Below, piece by piece: positions 10,173-19,461 of a stretch of 64,000 nucleotides of DNA. Under the pieces are notes generated by a model. It saw only the letters and a program-made list of their open reading frames with translations. It made no database searches and was not told the DNA's origin. The stretch spans positions 49,690 through 113,689 of the forward strand of contig NZ_QHJF01000024.1 in assembly GCF_003259225.1 (NCBI RefSeq). Direction: 5' to 3'. Position numbers and translations under genes: made by a program. Each line of letters begins with the position of its first letter. The first letter of the stretch is position 1. The DNA is from Marinomonas arctica. Lineage in GTDB: Bacteria; Pseudomonadota; Gammaproteobacteria; Pseudomonadales; Marinomonadaceae.

Positions 10173-10907
10173 TTACGCTTCAGTCGCTTCGCTTACTTCA
10201 ACGAATTCATCAGCAGTACCAGCTGTCGCATTACGACCTTCTAGAACCGCATCAGCAAAAGCACCAACGTACAACTGAACAGCACGAATAGCGTCATCGT
10301 TAGCAGGGATAATGTAATCAACACCATCTGGATTACTGTTTGTATCAACGATACCGATAACAGGAATACCTAATTTGTTTGCTTCTTTGATCGCAATACG
10401 CTCATGATCAACGTCAACGACAAACAATACATCTGGAAGACCGCCCATATCCTTGATACCACCCATAGAAAGCTCAAGTTTTTCAAGCTCGCGAGTACGC
10501 ATCAAAGCTTCTTTTTTAGTCAGCTTATCGAATGTACCATCAGACATTTGTGTTTCAAGCTCACGTAGACGCTTGATAGACGCACGAATGGTTTTGTAGT
10601 TAGTCAACATACCACCTAACCAACGGTGGTTAACGTATGGCATACCAGAGCGAGCAGCTTGCTCTTTGATCGTTTTAGATGCGGCACGCTTAGTACCAAC
10701 AAACAATACCTTGTTTTTGTTCTCAGCCATTTTTTTAACAAGCTCAAGAGCGTTGTTAAGAGCTGGAACTGTGTGCTCAAGGTTAATGATGTGAATCTTG
10801 TTACGAGCACCGAAAATGAAAGGCTTCATTTTTGGGTTCCAGTAACGAGTTTGGTGACCGAAGTGTGAACCAACCAATAATAGGTCGCGCATAGAAACTG
10901 TAGGCAT
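10173..10907 (-). CDS. rpsB: 30S ribosomal protein S2
   Basis: S2 binds the head-body junction of the 30S subunit. The 244-residue protein contains the S2 signatures [16 protein letters not shown] near the start, [15 protein letters not shown] in the middle, and the [20 protein letters not shown] region. ATG 10907 has AAAGGA upstream. It heads the rpsB-tsf operon; its leader carries a hairpin described separately. Confidence 0.97.
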
Positions 10908-11030
10908 TTTACTATCCTTTAAATTTGGGTTATATGTGCTTACCAGCTAAAAGCGTCAATCGAACAAGGTTTAAAGCAACCTAAGACACCCAAGACACTT
11001 TTATTTAATTGCGGCAAGATCGTTGATTTT

Positions 11031-11067
11031 AAAAAAACGCTTGTTTTAGGTACAATCCTAACAAGCG
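11031..11067 (-). promoter_or_regulatory. Stem-loop with U-tract in the rpsB leader
   Basis: Read on the minus strand, CGCTTGTT pairs with AACAAGCG, extended by AGG/CCT across a small bulge, and is followed by seven T residues. It lies about 125 nt upstream of rpsB and close to the expected 5' end of its transcript. It could be an attenuator, or part of an S2 autoregulatory leader as known in gammaproteobacteria. Which of these it is cannot be told from sequence alone. Confidence 0.5.
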
Positions 11068-11072
11068 GGCGT

Positions 11073-11081
11073 TTTATACCA
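11073..11081 (-). promoter_or_regulatory. Possible extended -10 promoter element for rpsB
   Basis: On the minus strand TGG-TATAAA matches an extended -10 element (TGnTATAAT-like); no good -35 hexamer lies 16-18 bp upstream. It is about 165 nt upstream of rpsB, just before the leader hairpin. Confidence 0.4.
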
Positions 11082-11205
11082 CATTCAACGACAAACCAAA
11101 AGACTTGAACGTGTTTTTACACATCATTTGAAGCGCGTTTTTTTCCATGAGAGAGGCGATTCTGGCGCTCAAGTCATGTAGAATGTCTCGCAACTTACTC
11201 TCAAT

Positions 11206-11392
11206 GAGACCTTCGCACGGCGTCGCGAGCAAAGTCAAGACGAGGCAAGAACAGACGAAAGGCGGATAACTACATGGATGTAGTTATTAGGGCGACGCAG
11301 GAAGCCAAAGCCGAGCTTATGGGTTATAAATGAGCATTTTGAGTCTGTTTTTAACAAAGTATTGACGAGCACAGTAGTCGTGCAAAGGTCTC
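11206..11392. mobile_element. MITE-like element with terminal inverted repeats
   Basis: A 187-bp segment is bounded by 14-bp inverted repeats GAGACCTTCGCACG (left) and, read inward from the right, GAGACCTTTGCACG, with one mismatch. The trinucleotide AAT flanks both ends (11203-11205 and 11393-11395), consistent with a target-site duplication. It has no coding capacity. Near its centre is a perfect 10-bp inverted repeat (ATAACTACAT, 11266-11275; ATGTAGTTAT, 11278-11287). I infer a non-autonomous element mobilised by an IS with matching ends; the IS family is not established here. It lies between rpsB and map. Confidence 0.65.
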
Positions 11393-11427
11393 AATATAGA
11401 CATAAACCTATCTAAGACACCTACATT

Positions 11428-12285
11428 ATGAGCAATGAAATACTACAGAAAGTTGAAGCATTAACCCAAAATGGCCGCATTGAAGTGCCAAGCTGGACGC
11501 CTCGTCCTGCTGCAACGCGCTTCACCGACATCAGCGATATTGAAGGCATGCGTACCGCTGGCAAACTGGCTGCAGATGTTTTAGTCATGCTCGAAGAATT
11601 TATTGTGCCTGGCGTGACGACCGAACAAATTGATATCATTGCCCACAACTACATCGTTGAAGTACAAGGCGCTATTCCAGCTCCCCTCAACTATCATGGT
11701 TTTCCAAAATCATGCTGCACTTCAGTCAACGACGTTATTTGTCACGGCATCCCAAACGACAAGCCACTCAAAAAAGGCGATGTCGTTAACGTCGACATCA
11801 CCATTATCAAAGATGGTTATTACGGCGATACCAGTAAAATGTTTTTTGCCGGCCCGGCCCTCTCCCATGCAGAGCGTCTTGCCCAAGTCACTCAAGAATG
11901 TCTTTACCTTGCCATTGATATGGTAAAACCCGGTGTACGCCTTGGTGATATCGGCGCTGCGATTTCCGCCCACGCACACAAACACCATTATTCCGTGGTC
12001 GAGGAATACTGTGGGCATGGCGTTGGCACAACGTTTCATGGCGAACCGCAAGTAGCACATTATGGTAAAGCAGGAACTGGGGTGATGTTAGAAGAAGGCA
12101 TGACATTGACCATAGAACCCATGATTAATGCAGGTAAAAAACAGGTGAAACATACTGGCCCGGATAACTGGATCGCTAAAACCAAAGACGGCCGATTGTC
12201 TGCACAATACGAGCACACCTTACTGGTTACCGCAAATGGTGTTGAAGTACTTACTCGTCGACCTGAAGAAACGCGCTTCGCTTAA
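11428..12285 (+). CDS. map: Type I methionine aminopeptidase Map
   Basis: Map removes the initiator methionine from nascent proteins. The 285-residue protein has the pita-bread fold motifs, including NYHGFPKSCCTSVND, the metal ligands in VDITIIKDGYYGDTS, the CGHGVG histidine loop, and IEPMINAG. It is about 20 residues longer than E. coli Map because of an N-terminal extension (about residues 1-30) before the usual start of homology (DIEGMRTAGKLAA). No closer ATG is obvious. It is divergent from rpsB, the classical arrangement, with the MITE-like element between them. Confidence 0.95.
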   Translation: MSNEILQKVEALTQNGRIEVPSWTPRPAATRFTDISDIEGMRTAGKLAADVLVMLEEFIVPGVTTEQIDIIAHNYIVEVQGAIPAPLNYHGFPKSCCTSVNDVICHGIPNDKPLKKGDVVNVDITIIKDGYYGDTSKMFFAGPALSHAERLAQVTQECLYLAIDMVKPGVRLGDIGAAISAHAHKHHYSVVEEYCGHGVGTTFHGEPQVAHYGKAGTGVMLEEGMTLTIEPMINAGKKQVKHTGPDNWIAKTKDGRLSAQYEHTLLVTANGVEVLTRRPEETRFA

Positions 12286-12377
12286 ATGAAGCGCGATACC
12301 TTTTGGGTTTACCGCTATGTAGCATCCCAACAAATCAAACAGTACTAACATAATTATTTATTCTTCGAGGCTTTTGT

Positions 12378-15071
12378 ATGGACTTCCCTGCTTTTCCAGA
12401 CGCTCCGCCACTTCTTACTCAGGAAGAAAAACAAGAGCTAGCCCAACCAAGCTGCTCAGTTTCACGCTACCGAGCCATTATTGAAGAAAAAACTCACCTT
12501 TATAACGATTTTTTTCATTCTCTCCATCCGATAGAAAAACTCGTAAAGGGGTTATCATCTTTTTACGATGAAATTATGTTAGCTGCATGGACCGCCAAAG
12601 GCTTATCTATAGAAAACAATGTCAGTCTTGTTGCTGTCGGAGGATATGGGCGGAGTGAGCTTCACCCCAAATCCGATATCGATTTACTTATCTTAATCGA
12701 TAACGAAGCGCTGGCGCCTAAAGACAAAATAGAAGCCTTTATCACCTTCCTATGGGATATCAATTTAGACGTCGGTCACAGCGTTCGAACCATCGACGAA
12801 TGCACCGAGATGGCGGCAAAAGACATCACCATTATCACCAATCTAATTGAGTCACGCACACTCACTGGCCCAGTCGATCTATTAGCCACCCTGAAACTGC
12901 ATGTTGATATCTCGCAAATGTGGGATGGCCACTCGTTTTATCAAGCCAAGCTTGCAGAGCAAAAACAACGTCATGCTAAGTATCAAAACACGGCCTACAA
13001 CCTAGAACCCAATTTAAAGGAATGCCCAGGTGGGCTCAGGGACATGCAAGTCATTGACTGGGTAGCAAAGCGCCACTTACACACGCATCGACTGAGCGCT
13101 TTAATTGAAAAGCATTTCTTATCTGAAGACGAATACATCCAACTAAAAGGCGCCGTCAGTCATTTATGGCGGATTCGCTGGGCCTTACATATGGTTGCAG
13201 GGCGTAAAGAAGACCGCTTACTCTTTGACCATCAGAGAACGCTAGCCAAACTATTTGGCTTTGACGACGACGACCTAAAGCGCAACGTAGAACGCTTCAT
13301 GCAAGGCTATTATCAAAGCGTGGCCGCCATTCAACAACTTAACGATCTGCTATTGCAGCACTTTGAAGAGTCCTTTTTAACCAAGGACGCCATCAATAGC
13401 ATCGAAGTGATCAACGACCACTTCCAAACCGTTAACGGTCAGCTAGAGGCTCGTTCTACTACGCTGTTTCAAGATAACCCTTCGAGCATGCTGGAAATAT
13501 ATGTTCTATTGGGCTCCCATGAAGACATCAAGGGTATTCGCGCCAATACAATGAGACAGCTGCGGGATAACCTTGATTTAGTTGACGACGAATTTAGAAA
13601 CAACAAAAAAAATACCGCTCTATTTCTGGACATCATATCCAGTCGATATAGACTCACCAGTATTTTGAGATCCATGAAACACCTAGGATTGCTTGGACGT
13701 TATTTACCCGAGTTTGGCGCGATAATCGGTCAAATGCAGCACGATCTTTTTCATATCTACACGGTCGATGCCCACACACTCCAACTGGTTGAAAACCTAC
13801 GCCGCCTCTGGTTGCCGGAATTTAAACAAAAATTCCCAATTTCAGCGCAAGCCATTCGCCACGTTGCAAAAGTCGAGCTGCTTTATATCGCAGGTCTATA
13901 TCATGACATAGCAAAAGGTCGCGGTGGTGATCATTCAGAACTCGGCTGTGTCGATGCCCAAGCGTTTTGTGAACGCCATGGACTCTCCAAACGAGACACT
14001 GAACTTGTTGTTTGGTTAGTCAGAAACCATCTGTTCATGTCGGTTACCGCACAACGCAAAGACATTTCGGACCCTGAAGTGATCTGGGAATTTGCCAGCT
14101 ACGTAAAGGATCAAGAGCACCTAGATTATCTATTTATCTTGACAGTTGCCGATATTAACGCAACAAACCCGACCATGTGGAACAGCTGGCGAGCCTCCTT
14201 GATGCGCCAACTTTATTTAGAAACCAAACGCGCTCTTCGTCGTGGACTGGATTTCCCGATTGATGCAGACATGATTAGTGATGAGCATAAACAGCGTGCC
14301 TTAGAGATCATCATTGAACGCAACGTTGACATTATGGAAGCGGAAGCTATTTGGGAAACCATTGAAGAAGAGTATTTCATTCGCTCAAATGGTGATGAGA
14401 TTGCCTGGAACACAGAAGCCATACTGCGTCATCGCCCAAGCGATAAACCGCTGATTGCCATTACACCGCTTGGCGGACGTAATTTTTCTGGTGCCAGTAA
14501 GATTTTTATTTATACCTTGATAAGCAAACATCTATTTGCTGTGACCGCGGCAACATTTGAGCAACTAGGGCTAACCATACTAGACGCTAAAATTAGCCAT
14601 ACAACCGACAATTACAGTTTAGACAGCTTTGTGGTCATGGATAGCAATGACAGTGACACCAATTTACATCTCGACAAAGAGCGTATCACTTTGATACGAA
14701 AAACATTGATGGAACAACTTGAAACCCCGTCACTGTACGAAAGTGTAGTGCAACGTCACACACCACGCATTCTAAAAATATTTAACTCTCCTGCCACGGC
14801 ACATTTTGTTAGCCAGCCAGAAGAAGTTTGGTCAGCGCTTGAAATAACCGCCCCTGACAGACCAGGCTTGCTGGCTTTGATTGGCCAATTTTTTATGAAC
14901 AACAACATCATGCTACATAAAGCCAAAATCGCCACGCTAGGCGAGAGGGTAGAAGATACCTTTTACATTACGGAAGAAAATGGCGACCTTATTACGGACG
15001 AAGTGAGTATGAATAAGATTTGCACCCTTTTAAAAGAGAAAATAGACCGTTTTTCTCAAGCGATGGACTAA
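12378..15071 (+). CDS. glnD: Bifunctional uridylyltransferase/uridylyl-removing enzyme GlnD
   Basis: GlnD senses glutamine and adds or removes UMP on the PII proteins, controlling nitrogen assimilation. The 897-residue protein has the nucleotidyltransferase motif GGYGRSELHPKSDIDLL (about residues 90-110), the HD hydrolase motif LYHDIAKGRGGDHSELG (about residues 510-530), and two C-terminal ACT domains for glutamine sensing (about 705-780 and 815-897, the second with ITAPDRPGLLALIGQFF). ATG 12378 has CGAGG upstream. It lies between map and dapC, as in pseudomonads. Confidence 0.96.
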   Translation: MDFPAFPDAPPLLTQEEKQELAQPSCSVSRYRAIIEEKTHLYNDFFHSLHPIEKLVKGLSSFYDEIMLAAWTAKGLSIENNVSLVAVGGYGRSELHPKSDIDLLILIDNEALAPKDKIEAFITFLWDINLDVGHSVRTIDECTEMAAKDITIITNLIESRTLTGPVDLLATLKLHVDISQMWDGHSFYQAKLAEQKQRHAKYQNTAYNLEPNLKECPGGLRDMQVIDWVAKRHLHTHRLSALIEKHFLSEDEYIQLKGAVSHLWRIRWALHMVAGRKEDRLLFDHQRTLAKLFGFDDDDLKRNVERFMQGYYQSVAAIQQLNDLLLQHFEESFLTKDAINSIEVINDHFQTVNGQLEARSTTLFQDNPSSMLEIYVLLGSHEDIKGIRANTMRQLRDNLDLVDDEFRNNKKNTALFLDIISSRYRLTSILRSMKHLGLLGRYLPEFGAIIGQMQHDLFHIYTVDAHTLQLVENLRRLWLPEFKQKFPISAQAIRHVAKVELLYIAGLYHDIAKGRGGDHSELGCVDAQAFCERHGLSKRDTELVVWLVRNHLFMSVTAQRKDISDPEVIWEFASYVKDQEHLDYLFILTVADINATNPTMWNSWRASLMRQLYLETKRALRRGLDFPIDADMISDEHKQRALEIIIERNVDIMEAEAIWETIEEEYFIRSNGDEIAWNTEAILRHRPSDKPLIAITPLGGRNFSGASKIFIYTLISKHLFAVTAATFEQLGLTILDAKISHTTDNYSLDSFVVMDSNDSDTNLHLDKERITLIRKTLMEQLETPSLYESVVQRHTPRILKIFNSPATAHFVSQPEEVWSALEITAPDRPGLLALIGQFFMNNNIMLHKAKIATLGERVEDTFYITEENGDLITDEVSMNKICTLLKEKIDRFSQAMD

Positions 15072-15076
15072 AGACA

Positions 15077-16264
15077 ATGAACCCTCTTATACATTCTTTA
15101 CACCCATATCCTTTTCAAAAGCTCGCTGAGCTTATCGAAGGGATAACACCGAACCCTGCAAAACCGCTTATCAAGCTCACTATCGGGGAGCCTCAACACG
15201 AAGCCCCCGCGATTGTTCTTGAAACACTCGCCAAAAGCCTCAGTGGTATCAGTAAGTACCCGAGCACAAAAGGCGAATTACCATTAAGAGACGCGATCAG
15301 CCAATGGGCAAAGCGTCGCTTTAAGCTAGAAAGCCTCAACCCTGACACACAAATTTTACCTGTAACAGGAACGCGTGAGGCCTTATTCGCCATCACTCAA
15401 ACCCTAGTTGGTGAAAAACAAAACTCACTTGTTGTCAGCCCCAACCCTTTTTACCAGATATATGAAGGCGCAGGCATCCTTGCGGGAGCCGAGATGCACC
15501 TTCTACCCTGCAGCGCCGAAACAGATTACAAAGTGAACTACCACAATGTCAGTGACGATGTTTGGAAACGCTGTGAAGTCTTGTTTGTGTGCTCACCCAA
15601 CAACCCAAGTGGCACGATCACAACCCTAGAGGAATACGCTTTTTTGATTGAAAAAGCCAAAGCCTTCAATTTCACTATCGTGGCAGACGAATGCTACTCT
15701 GAGATCTATTTTGGCGATCAAGCCCCTTTAGGGTTACTAGAAGCGTGCCAGATATTAGGCAACAAAGATTACCAGCACTGCCTAATTTTCCAATCGCTAT
15801 CAAAGCGCTCAAACATGCCTGGACTACGTTCAGGGTTTGTTGCGGGCGACGCGTCAATTATGAAGCACTTCTTGTTATACCGCACCTATCAAGGCTGTGC
15901 TATGCCCATCCACCACCAAGACGCCTCCGTTGCGGCTTGGAATGATGAAGATCACGTTGTCAAAAATCGTGAAATTTACACCCGGAAATTTGATGCCGTA
16001 CTAGAAATACTATCGCCTGTTATGCCGATTAACAAACCAGAGGCCGGTTTTTATCTTTGGCCTAAACTCACTATGACAGACGAAGATTTTTGTACCGCTC
16101 TGTACCAAGAAGAATCTGTTCTGGTTTTACCTGGCAGCTATTTAGGTCGAGAAGTAGAAGGCATAAATCCTGGAAGCCATCACGTTCGTATGGCACTGGT
16201 CGCAGAAGAATCTGAATGCGTTGAGGCAGCAAAAAGAATCAGAGACTTCCTCAGTCGCAGATAA
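15077..16264 (+). CDS. dapC: Succinyldiaminopimelate transaminase DapC
   Basis: This PLP aminotransferase is inferred to convert N-succinyl-2-amino-6-ketopimelate to succinyl-diaminopimelate in lysine and peptidoglycan precursor synthesis. I start it at ATG 15077, 6 nt after the glnD stop, giving 395 residues; an upstream in-frame start lies inside glnD. Fold-type I features are the CSPNNPSGT loop, ADECYSEIYF with the PLP-binding Asp, and the Schiff-base lysine in QSLSKRSNMPGLRSGF. The sequence alone only says aminotransferase; the substrate is assigned from its position directly before dapD. Confidence 0.88.
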   Translation: MNPLIHSLHPYPFQKLAELIEGITPNPAKPLIKLTIGEPQHEAPAIVLETLAKSLSGISKYPSTKGELPLRDAISQWAKRRFKLESLNPDTQILPVTGTREALFAITQTLVGEKQNSLVVSPNPFYQIYEGAGILAGAEMHLLPCSAETDYKVNYHNVSDDVWKRCEVLFVCSPNNPSGTITTLEEYAFLIEKAKAFNFTIVADECYSEIYFGDQAPLGLLEACQILGNKDYQHCLIFQSLSKRSNMPGLRSGFVAGDASIMKHFLLYRTYQGCAMPIHHQDASVAAWNDEDHVVKNREIYTRKFDAVLEILSPVMPINKPEAGFYLWPKLTMTDEDFCTALYQEESVLVLPGSYLGREVEGINPGSHHVRMALVAEESECVEAAKRIRDFLSRR

Positions 16265-16293
16265 CCCCCTTAGCTCTCAGTTGGAGAAATTAT

Positions 16294-17331
16294 ATGAGCA
16301 ATACCATTTTCGCGTTCGGTCTTGGCATCGGCACACAAAACAAAGAAGGCAATTGGCTAGAAGTTTTTTATGCTACCCCAAGCCTAAACCCTGAAAAAAA
16401 CACCGTAGATGCGCTCCTAGAAAGCACCAATTATGAAGGTGGCAACAGCACACTAGTATTAGATGAAAGCGACCTCAACCGTCTGCACATGAATCTTTTA
16501 AAAGCAGGTAACATAGAGCAAGCCGAATTAGCATCTCGCCTAAAAGCCTCGACCAAACCTGTCATCTTATGTGTATTAGCAACAGATGAGGCCCCAACCA
16601 ACCCAGCAGAAGTGTATTTAAAACTTCAGCTTATTTCTCATCGTTTCGTTAAGCCACACAATACCGTATTGGATGGCATGTTTGGCTTATTGATCAATAC
16701 GGCTTGGACAAGCGAAGGCCCGATTGATGTTCGCGAACTCGCCGATCGTCAATTAAGCGCTCGCATGGAAGGCCGCACAATCGAAGTATTCAGCGTCGAT
16801 AAATTCCCTAAAATGCTAAACTTTGTCGTTCCTACGGGCATCCGCGTTGGCGATGCAGCACGCGTCCGTCTGGGTGCACATCTAGCGGAAGGCACAACCG
16901 TCATGCACGAAGGTTTTGTAAACTTTAATGCCGGCACACTTGGTAACAGCATGGTTGAAGGTCGTATTTCTGCCGGTGTTGTGGTTGGTAATGGCTCCGA
17001 TCTTGGTGGTGGCTGCTCCACGATGGGAACGCTATCCGGTGGCGGAAACATTGTCATTGCTGTTGGTGAAAAATGCTTGATTGGCGCCAATGCAGGTATT
17101 GGTATTGGTCTTGGTGATCGCTGTATCGTTGAATCTGGACTTTACATCACAGCGGGCTCTAAAGTCGCCGTACTAGATGAAAACAACCAAGTCGTCTCTA
17201 CGGTGAAAGCACGCGAGCTGTCAGGTCAATCTGACCTGTTATTCCGTCGCAACTCCGAGACAGGCACAATTGAGTGTAAAACCAACAAAGCTGCCATCGC
17301 ATTAAACGAAATGCTACACGCTCACAACTAA
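16294..17331 (+). CDS. dapD: Tetrahydrodipicolinate N-succinyltransferase DapD (long form)
   Basis: DapD succinylates tetrahydrodipicolinate using succinyl-CoA, opening the succinylase branch to diaminopimelate. The 345-residue protein is the longer type found in pseudomonads rather than the 274-residue E. coli type. Its C-terminal half is a left-handed beta-helix of hexapeptide repeats (GNSMVEGRISAGVVVGNGSD region, then GEKCLIGANAGIGI). ATG 16294 has TTGGAG upstream. It lies 29 nt after dapC and is followed by a strong hairpin terminator. Confidence 0.94.
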   Translation: MSNTIFAFGLGIGTQNKEGNWLEVFYATPSLNPEKNTVDALLESTNYEGGNSTLVLDESDLNRLHMNLLKAGNIEQAELASRLKASTKPVILCVLATDEAPTNPAEVYLKLQLISHRFVKPHNTVLDGMFGLLINTAWTSEGPIDVRELADRQLSARMEGRTIEVFSVDKFPKMLNFVVPTGIRVGDAARVRLGAHLAEGTTVMHEGFVNFNAGTLGNSMVEGRISAGVVVGNGSDLGGGCSTMGTLSGGGNIVIAVGEKCLIGANAGIGIGLGDRCIVESGLYITAGSKVAVLDENNQVVSTVKARELSGQSDLLFRRNSETGTIECKTNKAAIALNEMLHAHN

Positions 17332-17359
17332 TACTCAACACCTTAACCAATCAACAACC

Positions 17360-17400
17360 AAGCGCCATATTGAACACTCAATTCAATATGGCGCTTTGTG
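17360..17400 (+). terminator. Terminator hairpin after dapD
   Basis: A perfect 15-bp stem (AAGCGCCATATTGAA, 17360-17374, with TTCAATATGGCGCTT, 17382-17396) has a seven-base loop, followed by only a short T tract (TTTGTG counting the stem end). It ends the glnD-dapC-dapD transcript just before the ArsC-like gene. Confidence 0.7.
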
Positions 17401-17409
17401 GATGACACT

Positions 17410-17757
17410 ATGATTCAAATATTTGGCATCAAAAACTGCGATACAATGAAAAAAGCCTTTCGTTGGCTAGATGAAAACAATATTGAATACGCTTTTCATG
17501 ACTATAAAAAAGCAGGCCTAGATGAAGAAACAGCAAAAGCTTGGATAGATACAATGGGCTGGGAAAACATCATTAATAAGCGTGGCACCACTTGGCGCAA
17601 GCTGGATGAAGAAATAAAAAGCAGCATGAATAACGACAATGCCATGCATTTAATGGTGACCCAACCCTCCATCATCAAGCGGCCTTTAGTCATCACCAAA
17701 GGATCTATTCATTTGGGCTTCAGCCCAGAAGAGTATGCTAGCCTTTTTTTAGCGTAA
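17410..17757 (+). CDS. ArsC/Spx-family reductase (YffB-like)
   Basis: A small thioredoxin-fold protein of the ArsC/Spx superfamily, the type often found beside dapE and called YffB; the substrate is unknown. I start at ATG 17410 (MIQIFGIKNCDTMKKA), 115 residues; an ATG at 17398 is less likely. Only one active-site cysteine is seen in the KNCDTMKK motif, the usual arrangement for this family, and IIKRPLVITKG is the conserved cis-Pro segment. It sits between dapD and dapE. Its 3' end overlaps that of a convergent lipoprotein gene by 9 bp. Confidence 0.85.
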   Translation: MIQIFGIKNCDTMKKAFRWLDENNIEYAFHDYKKAGLDEETAKAWIDTMGWENIINKRGTTWRKLDEEIKSSMNNDNAMHLMVTQPSIIKRPLVITKGSIHLGFSPEEYASLFLA

Positions 17758-17952
17758 AATAGGCGTGTAAAGTCGAGGTCTTTCTTTGTTAGACTTAGGT
17801 GGCACCACAGGGGTAACACTTGGCACATATCCCGAAGTAGAAACATCCGAGCGAATGACAGGAACAAAATACGACTCTTGAACGACAGGCTGCTGGAAAA
17901 GGCTACAACCAGAACTAAGTAAACCCAAAAAAACAACGACACCCAATTTCAT
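17749..17952 (-). CDS. Small predicted lipoprotein, unknown function
   Basis: A 67-residue product starting MKLGVVVFLGLLSSGCSLF has a lipoprotein signal with lipobox LSSGC, followed by a short, proline- and serine-rich tail (VPSVTPVVPPKSNK). ATG 17952 has AAAGGTGG at good spacing, which strongly supports this start. It is convergent with the ArsC-like gene and divergent from dapE, which starts 80 bp away. No family is recognised. It is probably a membrane-anchored peptide of the cell envelope. Confidence 0.7.
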   Translation of the reverse strand: MKLGVVVFLGLLSSGCSLFQQPVVQESYFVPVIRSDVSTSGYVPSVTPVVPPKSNKERPRLYTPILR

Positions 17953-18032
17953 AACGCCACCTTTATAAGAATCTACTGCTATAGTAACAGAATCTTTATC
18001 TAAGGTAGCGAAAACCAACGCAAAGGTAAAGA

Positions 18033-19178
18033 ATGTCTGACTTGTCACCCACACTAAAACTTGCCATGGATCTTATTTCTCGCCCATCTGTTACTCCAGA
18101 AGATGCTGGCTGCCAAGATCTGATGATAGACCGATTGAAAAAATTAGATTTTGAGATCGAATACATGCCTTTTGGCGATGTAAAAAACTTCTATGCTAAA
18201 CGAGGTACATCGGGCCCCAATCTTTGTTTTGCAGGGCACACAGACGTAGTCCCTACCGGTCCTGAAGCAGAATGGAAAGTGCCACCGTTTTCACCAAAGA
18301 TTGTTGATGGCATGTTATTCGGCCGTGGCGCTGCCGACATGAAAGGCAGTCTTGCGGCCATGGTGACCGCAGTGGAAGATTTTGTTGGCAAATATCCAGA
18401 TCATCATGGACAAATTTCCTTTTTGATTACCAGCGACGAAGAAGGTCCTTTTGTGGACGGCACAACCCGCGTCGTTGATGCACTGATAGCACGCAATGAA
18501 AAGGTCGATTGGTGTATCGTTGGTGAGCCTTCCAGCACCAAAACACTAGGTGATATCATTAAAAATGGGCGTCGAGGCTCATTTAGTGGCGACTTAACGG
18601 TTTATGGCAAACAAGGGCATGTTGCTTACCCACATCTCGCCGAAAACCCTATCCATCTAGCAGCGCCAGCGCTGGCTGAAATGGCCAGTGCTCATTGGGA
18701 TGATGGAAATGACTTCTTCCCCCCTACTAGCTTCCAAGTATCCAACATCCATTCAGGAACCGGTGCGACCAACGTTGTGCCTGGTAAATTAAACGCCCAG
18801 TTTAATTTTCGCTTTTCTTCAGAGTTAAGCTTTGATGCTCTTAAGCTCCGTGTCATTGACATTTTAGATAAACACAACTTACGCTACGATATTGAGTGGA
18901 CGTATAACGGCTTGCCGTTTTTGACGCGACCAGGAGAATTGGTGGATGCCATTGTTGAAGCGGTGCAGGCAACGGTCAATATTACACCAGAACTCTCTAC
19001 TTCTGGCGGCACTTCTGATGGTCGATTTATTGCCAAAATGGGCACGCAAGTTGTGGAGCTTGGTCCTATCAATGCCACTATCCATCAGATTAATGAATGT
19101 GTTGAAGCCGAAAGCCTTAATCGTCTTTCTGAAATATACGCACGCATTCTGAAAAACCTATTTGCTAATAACGCTTAG
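18033..19178 (+). CDS. dapE: Succinyl-diaminopimelate desuccinylase DapE
   Basis: DapE is a dizinc M20-family hydrolase that releases succinate to give LL-diaminopimelate. The 381-residue protein shows the metal motif [12 protein letters not shown] (His-x-Asp), [15 protein letters not shown] (bridging Asp), [11 protein letters not shown] (Glu pair), and a C-terminal [11 protein letters not shown] and [12 protein letters not shown] with the last histidine ligand. ATG 18033 has AAAGGT upstream. With dapC and dapD, it completes the succinylase branch apart from DapF. Confidence 0.96.
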   Translation: MSDLSPTLKLAMDLISRPSVTPEDAGCQDLMIDRLKKLDFEIEYMPFGDVKNFYAKRGTSGPNLCFAGHTDVVPTGPEAEWKVPPFSPKIVDGMLFGRGAADMKGSLAAMVTAVEDFVGKYPDHHGQISFLITSDEEGPFVDGTTRVVDALIARNEKVDWCIVGEPSSTKTLGDIIKNGRRGSFSGDLTVYGKQGHVAYPHLAENPIHLAAPALAEMASAHWDDGNDFFPPTSFQVSNIHSGTGATNVVPGKLNAQFNFRFSSELSFDALKLRVIDILDKHNLRYDIEWTYNGLPFLTRPGELVDAIVEAVQATVNITPELSTSGGTSDGRFIAKMGTQVVELGPINATIHQINECVEAESLNRLSEIYARILKNLFANNA

Positions 19179-19190
19179 ATTCCTACATAA

Positions 19191-19457
19191 ATGAAAAACG
19201 CCATACATAAATTAGCCATGAAGCTAGGCAATAACCCAAGGTCAGCACTGATCAAAATGATTCAAGGCGGATTAATTTTCGTTTTTGGCATTCTGATGCT
19301 CATGGTGGCAGATCGCGTCCTTGCCGAGTCTCTTTCCCAAGAGATTATTGCATTATTTGGATTAATACTGGCGGGATGCGGTGTGCTATGGACGCTTGTT
19401 GGCTACTTATCTATGAGCGTTCTTAGAATTTATCACATGATCAAAAATAAGGATTAA
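19191..19457 (+). CDS. Small membrane protein, unknown function
   Basis: An 88-residue protein with a basic N-terminus (KLAMKLGNNPRSALIKM) and two predicted membrane helices (about residues 25-43 and 50-78, containing IIALFGLILAGCGVLW). ATG 19191 is 12 nt after dapE and its stop is 4 nt before the next gene, so it is probably in the dapE-panD transcript. No family recognised. Similar unnamed genes may occur in relatives; that would need a search. Confidence 0.65.
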   Translation: MKNAIHKLAMKLGNNPRSALIKMIQGGLIFVFGILMLMVADRVLAESLSQEIIALFGLILAGCGVLWTLVGYLSMSVLRIYHMIKNKD

Positions 19458-19461
19458 GGTA

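Noticed and set aside
11206..11392. Complete insertion sequence between rpsB and map
   Set aside because: The segment is only 187 bp and has no transposase frame; a MITE-like element is the better reading.
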